Shown here in pieces: positions 6,620 through 13,144 of a stretch of 13,144 bases of DNA; within the stretch, counting starts at the first letter, position 1, and every line of letters begins with the position of its first letter. The DNA comes from an uncultured Blautia sp. Lineage in GTDB: Bacteria > Bacillota > Clostridia > Lachnospirales > Lachnospiraceae. The notes below the pieces were generated by a model. The model saw nothing but the letters and a program-made list of their open reading frames with translations. It made no database searches and was not told the origin of the DNA. The DNA is taken from positions 1 to 13,144 of the forward strand of contig USPF01000055.1 in the NCBI GenBank assembly GCA_900556555.1. Reading direction: 5' to 3'. A program made the translations under genes and the position numbers.

Positions 6620-8340
6620 CCTTCAATCCCCATGTAAGGAAGAATGTTATCAAATATATCCCGGATCACCGGTGCTGCTATGGTTCCTCCATAATATACG
6701 CCCTGTGGGTCATGAATGAGGCAGATGCCAAGCACCTGGGGATTCTCAGCCGGCGTAAACCCAAGAAAAGAAGAAATATACCGGTTCGCACTTCTTGGAA
6801 GCGTCTGGGATGTGGCTGTTTTTCCCCCTATTGTTCTTCCTTCTATGGCCGCATTTTTTCCTGATCCTTCTGACACTACTTTTTCCAAAATATACCGTAC
6901 CTGGGCTGAAATTTTCTCTGATACAATTCCCTTCTTTTCCTGATAACGGAAGGTTTTCACCAGATTTCCCTTTTCATCCGTGACCTTCACTCCGAAATGA
7001 GGGGTGACTCTCCTTCCACCATTGATAATAGAACTTACGGTTGTGGCAAGCTGCACCGGGGTAATCTGAAAAGACTGCCCAAAAGAGATTGTAGCCAGCT
7101 CTACGTCTCCTACATTTTCCTCTTTGTGCATAATGGTACCGGCCTCCCCCGGCAGGTCAATCCCTGTTTTTTCCATAAGTCCAAATTTCCGGAAATAATC
7201 AAAATATTGTTTCACGCCAAGCCGGAGCCCCACTTCTATAAACACCGGATTGCAGGAATTCATAGCTCCCTCCACAAAACTCTCTGCCCCATGCCCTGTC
7301 CTTTTATGACAATGAATCCTCCTGTCTTCCACGATTTTAAAACCAGGGCAGGAAAACCTGTCTTCCATATGCACAACGCCCTGTGACAGCCCGGCAGCCA
7401 TGGTAATGATTTTAAACGTGGAACCTGGTTCATAAGTATCATTGATGGTTCTGTTTCTCCACATTTGATTGCAGGCATCCTGCAGCTCCTTCTCTGTCAT
7501 CCCTTTGGTATCTTCACTGATATTCAAAGTAAACGGCTCATTCAGATTAAACTCCGGCACATTGGCATTGGCATAAATCTCACCATTCTGCGGATTCATG
7601 AGCAAGATAGAAACTGCGTCTGCCTGTTTTTCCTCCATCACCTTCCATGCTGCCTGCTGTGCGTACATCTGGATGTTTTTATCCAGGCTGATATGCAGAT
7701 CATATCCTGGTACAGGCTCTGTCCTGCTTTCCCCCAGTTCGGAAAGTTCCACTCCTCTGGCATCTGTTGTAGTAAGAATTTTCCCATCAACACCCCGCAG
7801 TACGTCTTCATACATCACTTCCAGTCCTATAATCCCCTGATTGTCACCCCCGGTAAAACCCAGCACCTTGGAAGCCAGTTCCTCATAAGGATATTCTCTT
7901 TTAAAATCCTCATCCACCTTCACACCTGCCAGGCCATAACTCCTGATCCTGTCTCCCACTTCCTTTTCCACATTTGTTTTCACACGCTCAATAGCCGAAA
8001 CAGCCTCTACTCTTTTTCTGGCTGTTTTTTCTGAAATTCCCAATTCCCGGCACAGCATAGCAGCTACCTTATCTGGTTCCTTTATCTGGCTATGGATAAC
8101 AGAAATGGTACACACCGCTTTATTATCTGCCAGAACCTCTCCATTCCGGTCAAGAATCCTTCCTCTTGCAGCCTTGATATCACGCTCCCTTTCATGAAGT
8201 TCCTCTGCCTTTTCTGCATAATAATCTGACCGGAGCACCATCAGATAAACCATACGTGCCATAAGCCCCAGGAGCATACATATGCACACCAAAAACACGA
8301 TTACAATTTTCTTTTTATGATAGGTCCTGTTTTTCCTCAT
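6616..8340 (-). CDS. spoVD: Class B penicillin-binding protein, SpoVD-like transpeptidase
   Basis: Class B PBPs are membrane-anchored DD-transpeptidases that crosslink glycan made by a SEDS partner. The 574-residue product has a basic cytoplasmic start, one membrane helix (about 11-36), a PBP dimerisation domain from about 50 (RGRILDRNG, 59-67) and a transpeptidase domain. Its active-site motifs are STFK (307-310, nucleophile Ser307) and SCN (362-364). The third motif is KTAT (507-510) where most PBPs have KTGT. No PASTA domain follows, unlike Bacillus SpoVD. The order after the FtsI-type PBP and before mraY is that of spoVD, which is the basis of the symbol; an ftsI paralogue without a sporulation role is possible. 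ATG at 8340 is preferred because AGGA is 7 bases upstream. Two further in-frame ATGs at 8358 and 8355 lack a good site. A terminator precedes the gene. Confidence 0.85.
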   Translation of the reverse strand: MRKNRTYHKKKIVIVFLVCICMLLGLMARMVYLMVLRSDYYAEKAEELHERERDIKAARGRILDRNGEVLADNKAVCTISVIHSQIKEPDKVAAMLCRELGISEKTARKRVEAVSAIERVKTNVEKEVGDRIRSYGLAGVKVDEDFKREYPYEELASKVLGFTGGDNQGIIGLEVMYEDVLRGVDGKILTTTDARGVELSELGESRTEPVPGYDLHISLDKNIQMYAQQAAWKVMEEKQADAVSILLMNPQNGEIYANANVPEFNLNEPFTLNISEDTKGMTEKELQDACNQMWRNRTINDTYEPGSTFKIITMAAGLSQGVVHMEDRFSCPGFKIVEDRRIHCHKRTGHGAESFVEGAMNSCNPVFIEVGLRLGVKQYFDYFRKFGLMEKTGIDLPGEAGTIMHKEENVGDVELATISFGQSFQITPVQLATTVSSIINGGRRVTPHFGVKVTDEKGNLVKTFRYQEKKGIVSEKISAQVRYILEKVVSEGSGKNAAIEGRTIGGKTATSQTLPRSANRYISSFLGFTPAENPQVLGICLIHDPQGVYYGGTIAAPVIRDIFDNILPYMGIEG

Positions 8341-8344
8341 AGAA

Positions 8345-8351
8345 CTTTCCT
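8345..8351 (-). promoter_or_regulatory. Shine-Dalgarno supporting the spoVD-like start
   Basis: AGGAAAG on the minus strand places AGGA 7 bases before ATG 8340-8338. The in-frame ATG pair at 8358-8353 has only GGAT almost touching it. The shorter reading also leaves room for a leader if the promoter predicted just upstream is used. Confidence 0.6.
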
Positions 8352-8367
8352 GCATCATTATCCATAT

Positions 8368-8397
8368 ACTATATGCAGCTTTTATTTTTTTCTATGA
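8368..8397 (-). promoter_or_regulatory. Possible sporulation sigma-E-like promoter for the spoVD-like gene
   Basis: In the gap after the terminator the minus strand carries TCATAGA (8397-8391) and CATATAGT (8375-8368), with 17 bases between the core ATA and CATATAGT. Published sigma-E promoters of Bacillus have roughly ATA, 16-18 bases, then CATAnnnT, which this fits. No sigma-A -35 with normal spacing is visible for the same TATAGT. The call is an inference from a loose consensus in A/T-rich DNA and depends on the gene really being a spoVD orthologue. Confidence 0.3.
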
Positions 8398-8400
8398 CAG

Positions 8401-8427
8401 AAAAAGACCGGCTCTTTTGCCAGTCTT
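8401..8427 (-). terminator. Intrinsic terminator after the FtsI-type PBP gene
   Basis: Six bases after the TAA stop (8436-8434), AAGACTGGC (8427-8419) pairs with GCCGGTCTT (8412-8404). The stem is nine base pairs with one G-U, closed by a six-base loop. It is followed on the minus strand by a T run (TTTTT including the last two stem bases, then CTGT). This is a good rho-independent terminator and would end or attenuate the mraZ-rsmH-ftsL-PBP transcript. Confidence 0.85.
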
Positions 8428-8433
8428 CTTCTC

Positions 8434-10596
8434 TTATCGTCTGATTTCATCATTTAATTTTTCTAATTCATCCAGATCATAAGTATCTTCATATTCTGGA
8501 TCATCTGCATCGATTCCTGCATCCTCATTAGAAATACCATCTGTATTCTGGTCATTGATTTCGTCCTCATCAATTGGGTCTCCATCTCCGAAGCCCTGAT
8601 CCAGAATCGTACCGTAAGGATTTGAAACTCCGTCTTCCTCTATATCTGTAAGCTTCGGCACACCATAGAATCCTTGCCACAGTACGGTTTCTCCCTGTGC
8701 AGTTTCATCCTGATAAATATTCATATACGGCAGCACTTCTGACAAAATAGCCTGAGCCAGATACTGAGCATACGTACTGGATGCCTGTTTTTCCACGTTT
8801 GGCGTATCTACAACTGTGTAGATTACAACTTCCGGTTTATCCAGAGGTGCGAACCCAATGAAAGAAACCAGGTAATTTCCCTTTTCTTTTTCATTCAGTT
8901 TTTCCGCTGTTCCTGTCTTACCACCCATGGAATATCCCTGTACCTTTGCGGATTTACTGGTACCGCTGGTAATACTCATTCCCATATATTCCCTGACTTT
9001 TGCAGATACTTCCTGGGAAATGGGCTGCTTCATGATATTTGGAGATATATTCTTCACAGTTTTGCCATCTTCATCTGTGATTTCTTTTACCAGATGGGGC
9101 TGATAATACGTACCACCGTTTACCACCGCAGAAATAGCAGCAATTTCCTGGATCATAGTACAGTTAAAGCCCTGCCCAAATGCAGAGGTGGAGAGCTCCA
9201 TCTCATACATGTTTTCCTCGGAAAACAGCAGTCCTGTCTCTTCACTTGGAAGATCAATTCCTGTTCTGGTTCCAAAATTAAACTTTCTCTGATATTCCAG
9301 GAACAAATCCCTGCCCATTCTCCGGCCAATGGCCATCATACCGTCATTGCAGGAGTTCTGGATAACTTCTCCCAGGCTTTCTGAACCGTGATTATCCGGA
9401 TACACGGCACAACGTACATAATCTTCACCGATTTCCTCGCCACCGTCGCAAATAAAACGGTTGTTTTCTGTCACAGCACCTGATTCCAATGCACTGGCTA
9501 CTACAACAGGTTTAAACGTAGACCCTGGCTCAAAGTTCTGGCTTACGCAGTAATTTTTCCACATTCCAAACAGGGCTTCCCTGGTCTCCTCATCATCCAT
9601 CCGTTCAATTTCTATATCCGTGTAACTTCCTGAAAGATCGCGGGGGTCATTCAAATCATAGGTGCCGGAACTTGCCATGGCAAGAATCTCTCCGTTATTT
9701 GGATTTTCAATCACCACCGCAATGTTCTCTGCACCTTTCTTCTTGGCATTTTTTTTGTTATTCGGACCAGCCGACAATGCTCTGTCAAAAGCCGAAATAT
9801 ATTTTTCTACAATCTCCTGGATAGTTGCATCCAGAGTTGTTGTAAGGTTCTTTCCGTTTACCGGATTGATAATATTCTGCTCAAGGGATGTGCTGTCAGA
9901 AAGATAACCGAAGGTTCTTCCATTTGTTCCGTTTAAGGTACTGTTATAATATCCCTCCAGCCCCCAGGTAGCTGTATCTCCTGCGTCTGTAAAACCAATG
10001 ACATCACAGGCCAGGCTTCCCAGCGGATAAATTCTCTTATAGGTATCCTCAAAATAGACACCTTTTACCCTCTGTCTTCTGGTAATCTCTTCCTCTCCCA
10101 GTGCCTCCCTCTCTTCCTTGCTTGCCGGAATTTCCAAAGATTCCTCAAACACTCTTTTTTCATCCATGGTAACTTCTTTTTTTAAAATCTGATACCGGCT
10201 GTCCTTCGTCTTTTCACTTGTGAGAAGCCCCTCTACCACGTCTTTTTCGATTTCAAAATATTCTTCCAGAGCATTCTGGGTTGGTTCTTTGTATTTCTCA
10301 TTGTTATTAATCTCTACACAGTCAAGAACCAGATTATACACCTTTACACTGTTTGCCAGCATGGTACCATTACGATCTGTAATGCTGCCGCGCCTGAAAG
10401 GCACTGTGGTATCTGTGTATTGCTGCTGTGACTGGGTCAGAACCTGCTGGGTGTATTTATTACCCGACTTTGCGTTAATCCAGGTAATTCCTACCAATAA
10501 ACCGACTAAAGCCAGCAGGAAAAGTCCAAATACCCCCGCCAGCTTTATTTTCATCTTACTTGTAAGTTTTCGTTGTCTTGATTCGTTTTTTCTCAA
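8434..10596 (-). CDS. pbpB: Class B penicillin-binding protein, FtsI/PBP2B-type division transpeptidase, with acidic tail
   Basis: This is the septal DD-transpeptidase expected to work with FtsW and FtsL. The 720-residue product has a basic cytoplasmic start, one membrane helix (about 18-40), a PBP dimerisation domain (RRGSITDRNG, 68-77) and a transpeptidase domain. Its canonical motifs are STFK (359-362, nucleophile Ser359), SCN (415-417) and KTGT (560-563). The catalytic domain ends near LPYMNIYQ (622-629). The remaining 91 residues contain no PASTA repeat; about a third are Asp or Glu, predicting a disordered extracytoplasmic tail. Bacillus PBP2B has a similar total length, but its C-terminus holds PASTA domains. 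The start is TTG (10596-10594) with AGGTGG 4 bases upstream and no closer ATG in frame until codon 15. It lies 12 bases after ftsL and is followed by a terminator. The symbol follows the Bacillus order; ftsI is the equivalent name. Confidence 0.92.
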   Translation of the reverse strand: MRKNESRQRKLTSKMKIKLAGVFGLFLLALVGLLVGITWINAKSGNKYTQQVLTQSQQQYTDTTVPFRRGSITDRNGTMLANSVKVYNLVLDCVEINNNEKYKEPTQNALEEYFEIEKDVVEGLLTSEKTKDSRYQILKKEVTMDEKRVFEESLEIPASKEEREALGEEEITRRQRVKGVYFEDTYKRIYPLGSLACDVIGFTDAGDTATWGLEGYYNSTLNGTNGRTFGYLSDSTSLEQNIINPVNGKNLTTTLDATIQEIVEKYISAFDRALSAGPNNKKNAKKKGAENIAVVIENPNNGEILAMASSGTYDLNDPRDLSGSYTDIEIERMDDEETREALFGMWKNYCVSQNFEPGSTFKPVVVASALESGAVTENNRFICDGGEEIGEDYVRCAVYPDNHGSESLGEVIQNSCNDGMMAIGRRMGRDLFLEYQRKFNFGTRTGIDLPSEETGLLFSEENMYEMELSTSAFGQGFNCTMIQEIAAISAVVNGGTYYQPHLVKEITDEDGKTVKNISPNIMKQPISQEVSAKVREYMGMSITSGTSKSAKVQGYSMGGKTGTAEKLNEKEKGNYLVSFIGFAPLDKPEVVIYTVVDTPNVEKQASSTYAQYLAQAILSEVLPYMNIYQDETAQGETVLWQGFYGVPKLTDIEEDGVSNPYGTILDQGFGDGDPIDEDEINDQNTDGISNEDAGIDADDPEYEDTYDLDELEKLNDEIRR

Positions 10597-10608
10597 TCTT
10601 CCACCTGC

Positions 10609-11091
10609 TTAATTTTCCGGTACATCCTGATACTGTCTCACATAGTTATTGTTTCCTGGTGTATAATACTTAATCTGATCCTCCGCAGCATAGTCCATTC
10701 CCAGTTCGTTAATGGCCCTGTCACGGATTTCCTCCAGGTCTACATTTGTCATAATCTCACTGTAATAGGCATCATTATCTGCCTTTAATTCGTTCAGTTC
10801 CAGAGCTTTTGCATCTACTGTGCTTTTTTGTTCTGTTACTAATGCAGTCAGTCTGATATAGTGTACACAGGCACCGGTTGCCAATGCACAAATAAGGAAA
10901 AGGAACATAATATATCCCTTTCCCATATTGGTACTTTTTGCCCGGTTTTTCTGTGCAGTCTTGCTCAGTTTCTTCTTTGGCCGGACAGGTACCTCTTCCA
11001 GACGGCGTGCAGCATTTCCATCTTCATAATATGCCTGACGCCTTTTCACTCTTCTGTTGTCATATTGATTATGGTTCCTTGTACTTGCCAT
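10609..11091 (-). CDS. ftsL: Cell division protein FtsL (septum formation initiator type)
   Basis: FtsL is a small bitopic protein that pairs with DivIC/FtsB and FtsQ and helps activate the septal FtsW-PBP pair. The 160-residue product has a long basic cytoplasmic region (1-58, rich in Arg, Lys and Asn) and one membrane helix (about 60-78). A coiled-coil segment (about 82-118) has Leu and Ala at regular spacing. It is followed by IRDRAINELGMDYA (122-135), which resembles the conserved motif after the coiled coil in FtsL/DivIC proteins. FtsL diverges strongly, so the call rests on topology and on the fixed position between rsmH and the FtsI-type PBP. ATG is preceded by AAGGGAG with a 6-base spacer. 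The gaps are 19 bases from rsmH and 12 to the PBP gene, so it is clearly within one operon. Confidence 0.88.
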   Translation of the reverse strand: MASTRNHNQYDNRRVKRRQAYYEDGNAARRLEEVPVRPKKKLSKTAQKNRAKSTNMGKGYIMFLFLICALATGACVHYIRLTALVTEQKSTVDAKALELNELKADNDAYYSEIMTNVDLEEIRDRAINELGMDYAAEDQIKYYTPGNNNYVRQYQDVPEN

Positions 11092-11110
11092 GAAGTTCTC
11101 CCTTGCCAGG

Positions 11111-12061
11111 TTATTTCTGCTCCTGTTTCACTCTCTCAAAAACTCTCAACTTTGCACTCTTTGATCTGGGATTAACCTCCAATTCCTCCTCACTTGGCAG
11201 AATCGGTTTTCTGGTAATCACCCTTCCTTTTGACACATTTCCACATACGCACACCGGAAATCCTGGCGGACAGGTACATGGATTTTCATTCTGTTTGAAT
11301 ATTGTTTTCACAATGCGGTCTTCCAGGGAATGAAAGGTAATAATACAAATCCTTCCATTGTCATTCAAAAGGTCTATCATGTCATCCAGTGTATTTCTCA
11401 GTACATCCAGTTCCTGATTCAGTTCAATCCGGATAGCCTGGAATGTTTTCTTTGCCGGATGTCCTCCTACTGCCCTCATTTTCATAGGAATCGCCCGTTT
11501 GATAATTTCAGACAGTTCTCCTGTTGTTTCTATACTTTTTTCCTGTCTTGCAAGACAGATATGTTTCGCAATGTTTTTTGCAAATTTATCTTCCCCGTAA
11601 TCCCGGATAATACGGTACAGCTCCTGTTCGCTGTAATCATTGACAATATCTCTGGCTGTGCGGGGATTTCTCTGATCCATACGCATGTCAAGAGGGACAT
11701 CTTCCCTATAAGTAAAACCTCGCTGGCTATTGTCCAGCTGGTAGGAAGATACCCCCAAATCTAAAATAATCCCATCTACAGATGTGATTCCTATCTTGTG
11801 CAATTCCCTTTTCATGTTGCAATAGTTGCTGCGGATTATGGTCACCTGATCTTTGAACTCCTGTAACCGCTCTCCCGCAGCTTTTATTGCAGCTTCATCT
11901 TGATCTATACCTATCAAGCTCCCCTTGGCAGATAACTGCTGGCATATCCTGTAGGAATGCCCACCGCCTCCTAATGTTCCATCTACATAAATCCCATCAG
12001 GTTTCACCTTCAAATTCCCGACAGTTTCTTCCAGTAATACGGATTTGTGTTTAAATTCCAT
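11111..12061 (-). CDS. rsmH: 16S rRNA (cytosine-1402-N4)-methyltransferase RsmH (MraW)
   Basis: RsmH uses S-adenosylmethionine to methylate N4 of C1402 in the 16S rRNA decoding centre. The 316-residue product is the usual length. It shows the SAM-binding [12 protein letters not shown] (25-36), GIDQDEAA (51-58), [12 protein letters not shown] (99-110), MRMDQRNP (126-133), [18 protein letters not shown] (201-218), [12 protein letters not shown] (241-252) and [11 protein letters not shown] (297-307). Four cysteines in [12 protein letters not shown] (262-273) form the metal-site-like cluster common in Firmicutes members. The start is ATG with GGAG 6 bases upstream. The gene begins 18 bases after the mraZ stop. 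The mraZ-rsmH-ftsL arrangement is among the most conserved parts of dcw clusters. Confidence 0.98.
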   Translation of the reverse strand: MEFKHKSVLLEETVGNLKVKPDGIYVDGTLGGGGHSYRICQQLSAKGSLIGIDQDEAAIKAAGERLQEFKDQVTIIRSNYCNMKRELHKIGITSVDGIILDLGVSSYQLDNSQRGFTYREDVPLDMRMDQRNPRTARDIVNDYSEQELYRIIRDYGEDKFAKNIAKHICLARQEKSIETTGELSEIIKRAIPMKMRAVGGHPAKKTFQAIRIELNQELDVLRNTLDDMIDLLNDNGRICIITFHSLEDRIVKTIFKQNENPCTCPPGFPVCVCGNVSKGRVITRKPILPSEEELEVNPRSKSAKLRVFERVKQEQK

Positions 12062-12079
12062 TTTTCTCTCCTAGCATTC

Positions 12080-12511
12080 TCAGATTACAATACCCATTTT
12101 CTGCATACCTTCTGCAATGGCATCCATATCCTCATAATTGCTGTTCTCTATCCACTTTTCCTTACTCCAGACTTCGATTCTCGTAAGATTTCCAGTGAGT
12201 ACCACGTCTTTATTCAGACCGGCAAACTCCCGTAAAGTTGCTGGCACGAGGATTCTCCCCTGCTTGTCCAGCTCACACAAGGTTGCACTGGCTACAAAGA
12301 AACGTAAGAAGGCTCTTGCATTTTTATCATTAAGTGGTAAAGCTTTCAGCTTTTCCTCAAAGGCTTTCCATTCGTTGTTGGGATAAATGGATAAACAGCC
12401 ATCCAATCCTTTGGTAAGTACGAATTCTTTTCCCAGCTCTTCTCTGAACTTAGCCGGAATAATCATTCTTCCTTTTGCATCTATTGTATGACTATACTCT
12501 CCCATGAACAT
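12080..12511 (-). CDS. mraZ: Transcriptional regulator MraZ
   Basis: MraZ is a ring-forming DNA-binding protein of the AbrB/MazE-like swapped-hairpin fold that controls its own dcw operon. The 143-residue product contains both family repeats. The first is [14 protein letters not shown] (11-24) and the second is [14 protein letters not shown] (82-95), each with the DxxGR signature. Length is standard. The start ATG (12511-12509) has AAGGTG 8 bases upstream; a second in-frame ATG two codons later is less well spaced. It is the first gene of the leftward operon, and rsmH follows after 18 bases. Four 10-bp-phased AAGTGG-like boxes about 90-125 bases upstream (12599-12634) match the kind of tandem repeats MraZ recognises, so autoregulation is expected. 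Confidence 0.98.
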   Translation of the reverse strand: MFMGEYSHTIDAKGRMIIPAKFREELGKEFVLTKGLDGCLSIYPNNEWKAFEEKLKALPLNDKNARAFLRFFVASATLCELDKQGRILVPATLREFAGLNKDVVLTGNLTRIEVWSKEKWIENSNYEDMDAIAEGMQKMGIVI

Positions 12512-12598
12512 ACGAACGTCACCTTCTTTCGTGAGAACTATAAATCTCCCCTTTATAATTCTCTATGACGCTTCACAGATACTTCTGCCATCAGCCAC

Positions 12599-12634
12599 CC
12601 ATTTAGCACCACTTTCCACCACTTTCTACCACTT
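12599..12634 (-). promoter_or_regulatory. MraZ operator: four 10-bp-phased AAGTGG-type boxes
   Basis: On the minus strand AAGTGG occurs at 12634-12629, 12624-12619 and 12614-12609, each exactly 10 bp apart. A degenerate copy, AAATGG, lies in the same phase at 12604-12599. MraZ proteins are known to bind tandem short G-rich boxes spaced about one helical turn upstream of mraZ (TGGG-type in E. coli, AAAGTG-type in Mollicutes). This array is therefore very likely the autoregulatory site of the operon. Confidence 0.85.
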
Positions 12635-12644
12635 ATACGTACAT

Positions 12645-12671
12645 TTTATACTAATCCCATAAATTATGCAA
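12645..12671 (-). promoter_or_regulatory. Candidate mraZ operon promoter (weak match)
   Basis: On the minus strand TATAAA (12650-12645) has TTGCAT (12671-12666) 15 bases upstream. The spacer is short and the -35 poor. Transcription would begin near 12638, placing all MraZ boxes just downstream of the start, where bound protein would block transcription, and giving a leader of about 125 bases. Another A/T-rich element, TATAAA near 12553-12558, has no -35 partner. Confidence 0.4.
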
Positions 12672-12714
12672 GGGGAAACACATATTCTTTTTCGTTTTTT
12701 TCACTTAATTTTAG

Positions 12715-12736
12715 AGGATTTTTCGTATAAAATCCT
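12715..12736. repeat. Perfect 8-bp inverted repeat in the divergent region
   Basis: AGGATTTT (12715-12722) and AAAATCCT (12729-12736) are perfect inverted copies separated by six bases. Rightward the stem is followed by AATTTTTT, so it resembles a weak terminator, but no rightward gene ends here in this window. It could instead be an operator for either divergent gene. Confidence 0.45.
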
Positions 12737-12765
12737 AATTTTTTCCATTTAAGGTTTTAAAACTA

Positions 12766-12794
12766 TTGCTTTACAATTCTTAAAAGTATAAAAT
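12766..12794 (+). promoter_or_regulatory. Candidate promoter for the patatin-like gene
   Basis: TTGCTT (12766-12771), a 17-base spacer and TAAAAT (12789-12794) form a moderate sigma-A-type match: three of six at -35 and five of six at -10. Transcription would start near 12801, about 30 bases before the ATG, with the AAGGAG ribosome-binding site (12815-12820) in the leader. Confidence 0.5.
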
Positions 12795-12830
12795 TAGAAA
12801 TCAAAAGAAGCAAGAAGGAGCTGAACAACT

Positions 12831-13144
12831 ATGACAACCGGATTACTGCTGGAAGGCGGGGCTATGAGAGGATTATACACCGCCGGTGTACTGGATGTAT
12901 TTATGCAAAATCACATTTCCATAGACACTATAATCGGCGTTTCCGCCGGAGCTTTATTTGGAATGAATTACAAATCAAAACAAACGGGACGGGTTTTGAG
13001 ATATAATAAAAGATTTGCCTCCTGCAAAAATTACATGGGTTTTCACTCACTGATTACCACAGGAAATATTATGAATAAGGATTTCTGTTTTAATAAAATT
13101 GTCAATGACTTAGACCCTGTTGATTTTGAAACCTATAAAAACGG
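12831..13144 (+). CDS. Patatin-like phospholipase family protein, N-terminal part (runs off the right edge)
   Basis: The 104 visible codons begin a bacterial patatin-like acyl hydrolase, a family that cleaves acyl ester bonds of phospholipids or other lipids with a Ser-Asp dyad. Near the start LEGGAMRGLYTAGVLD (7-22) contains the glycine-rich oxyanion motif GGxxRG. GVSAG (36-40) is the GxSxG nucleophile elbow, with Ser38 as the predicted catalytic serine. The dyad aspartate lies outside the window. The sequence is close to what I recall of the YjjU-type subgroup, whose substrate is not well known. There is no signal peptide, so it is probably cytoplasmic. ATG has AAGGAG 10 bases upstream. The gene is divergent from mraZ and probably not functionally tied to the cluster. 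Confidence 0.88.
   Translation, partial: MTTGLLLEGGAMRGLYTAGVLDVFMQNHISIDTIIGVSAGALFGMNYKSKQTGRVLRYNKRFASCKNYMGFHSLITTGNIMNKDFCFNKIVNDLDPVDFETYKN

Larger units (their letters stand above)
12512..12830. other. Divergent intergenic region between mraZ and the phospholipase gene
   Basis: This 319-base A/T-rich stretch separates two divergently read genes. From left to right it holds the mraZ leader (12512-12598), four tandem MraZ-type boxes (12599-12634), a weak candidate mraZ promoter (12645-12671), an 8-bp perfect inverted repeat (12715-12736) and a candidate promoter and Shine-Dalgarno for the rightward gene. I see no credible coding sequence or structured RNA family in it. Confidence 0.8.

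Noticed and set aside
7465..8034. Rightward ORF of 189 codons opposite the SpoVD-like gene
   Set aside because: It is antisense to a gene with full PBP motifs, has no ribosome-binding site or domain, and has the His/Phe/Cys-rich composition typical of a reverse shadow.
12599..12634. Short tandem repeats as a CRISPR array or microsatellite
   Set aside because: The 10-bp period, box sequence and position upstream of mraZ fit an MraZ operator; there are no spacers or long repeats.
1..13144. A mobile element, phage, defence system or RNA gene in the window
   Set aside because: No transposase, integrase, toxin-antitoxin, defence gene, tRNA or rRNA sequence is recognisable; gene content is core housekeeping throughout.

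Overview
This window is a division and cell wall (dcw) gene cluster read leftward on the minus strand, from mraZ at the right to a truncated ftsZ at the left edge. A divergent, truncated patatin-like phospholipase gene lies at the right edge. The gene order parallels Bacillus (mraZ, rsmH, ftsL, pbpB, spoVD, mraY, murD, ftsW/spoVE, a mur gene, divIB/ftsQ, ftsZ). GC content is roughly in the low 40s percent by eye, Shine-Dalgarno sites are mostly strong, and two class B PBPs stand in tandem. Together these point to an endospore-lineage Firmicute of class Clostridia, most likely Lachnospiraceae. Genus cannot be fixed from this sequence alone.

Layout in direction of transcription (right to left). 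The 12512-12830 intergenic region carries MraZ-type operator repeats. It is followed by mraZ (12080-12511), rsmH (11111-12061), ftsL (10609-11091) and an FtsI/PBP2B-type transpeptidase (8434-10596), with gaps of only 12-19 bases. A clear intrinsic terminator (8401-8427) follows. Next comes a SpoVD-like transpeptidase (6616-8340), preceded by a possible sigma-E-like promoter. mraY (5596-6555) has its own near-consensus promoter, whose -35 overlaps the end of the spoVD-like gene. Then come murD (4165-5559), a hairpin with an embedded 17-codon leader ORF, ftsW (2972-4087), murA (1652-2908) and ftsQ/divIB (718-1641). Finally ftsZ (1-531, partial) has its own promoter and a roughly 100-base leader.

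The products work together. MurA makes UDP-GlcNAc-enolpyruvate, the first committed step of precursor synthesis, and MurD adds D-Glu. MraY makes lipid I. FtsW polymerises glycan and the class B PBPs crosslink it. FtsL and FtsQ organise these enzymes at the septum and FtsZ forms the ring. MraZ is a repressor of its own operon, and RsmH methylates 16S rRNA. murE, murF, murG, murB, murC and ftsA are absent from the interval where dcw clusters often carry them.

The genes are ordinary housekeeping genes, so I do not claim a new biological system. The most interesting signals are regulatory: the leader ORF whose start codon sits in a hairpin loop and whose stop overlaps the ftsW start, the four 10-bp-phased MraZ boxes, and the division of the cluster into apparent sub-operons. 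At protein level, FtsQ and the FtsI-type PBP both carry long acidic tails, and the SpoVD-like PBP has KTA in place of KTG.
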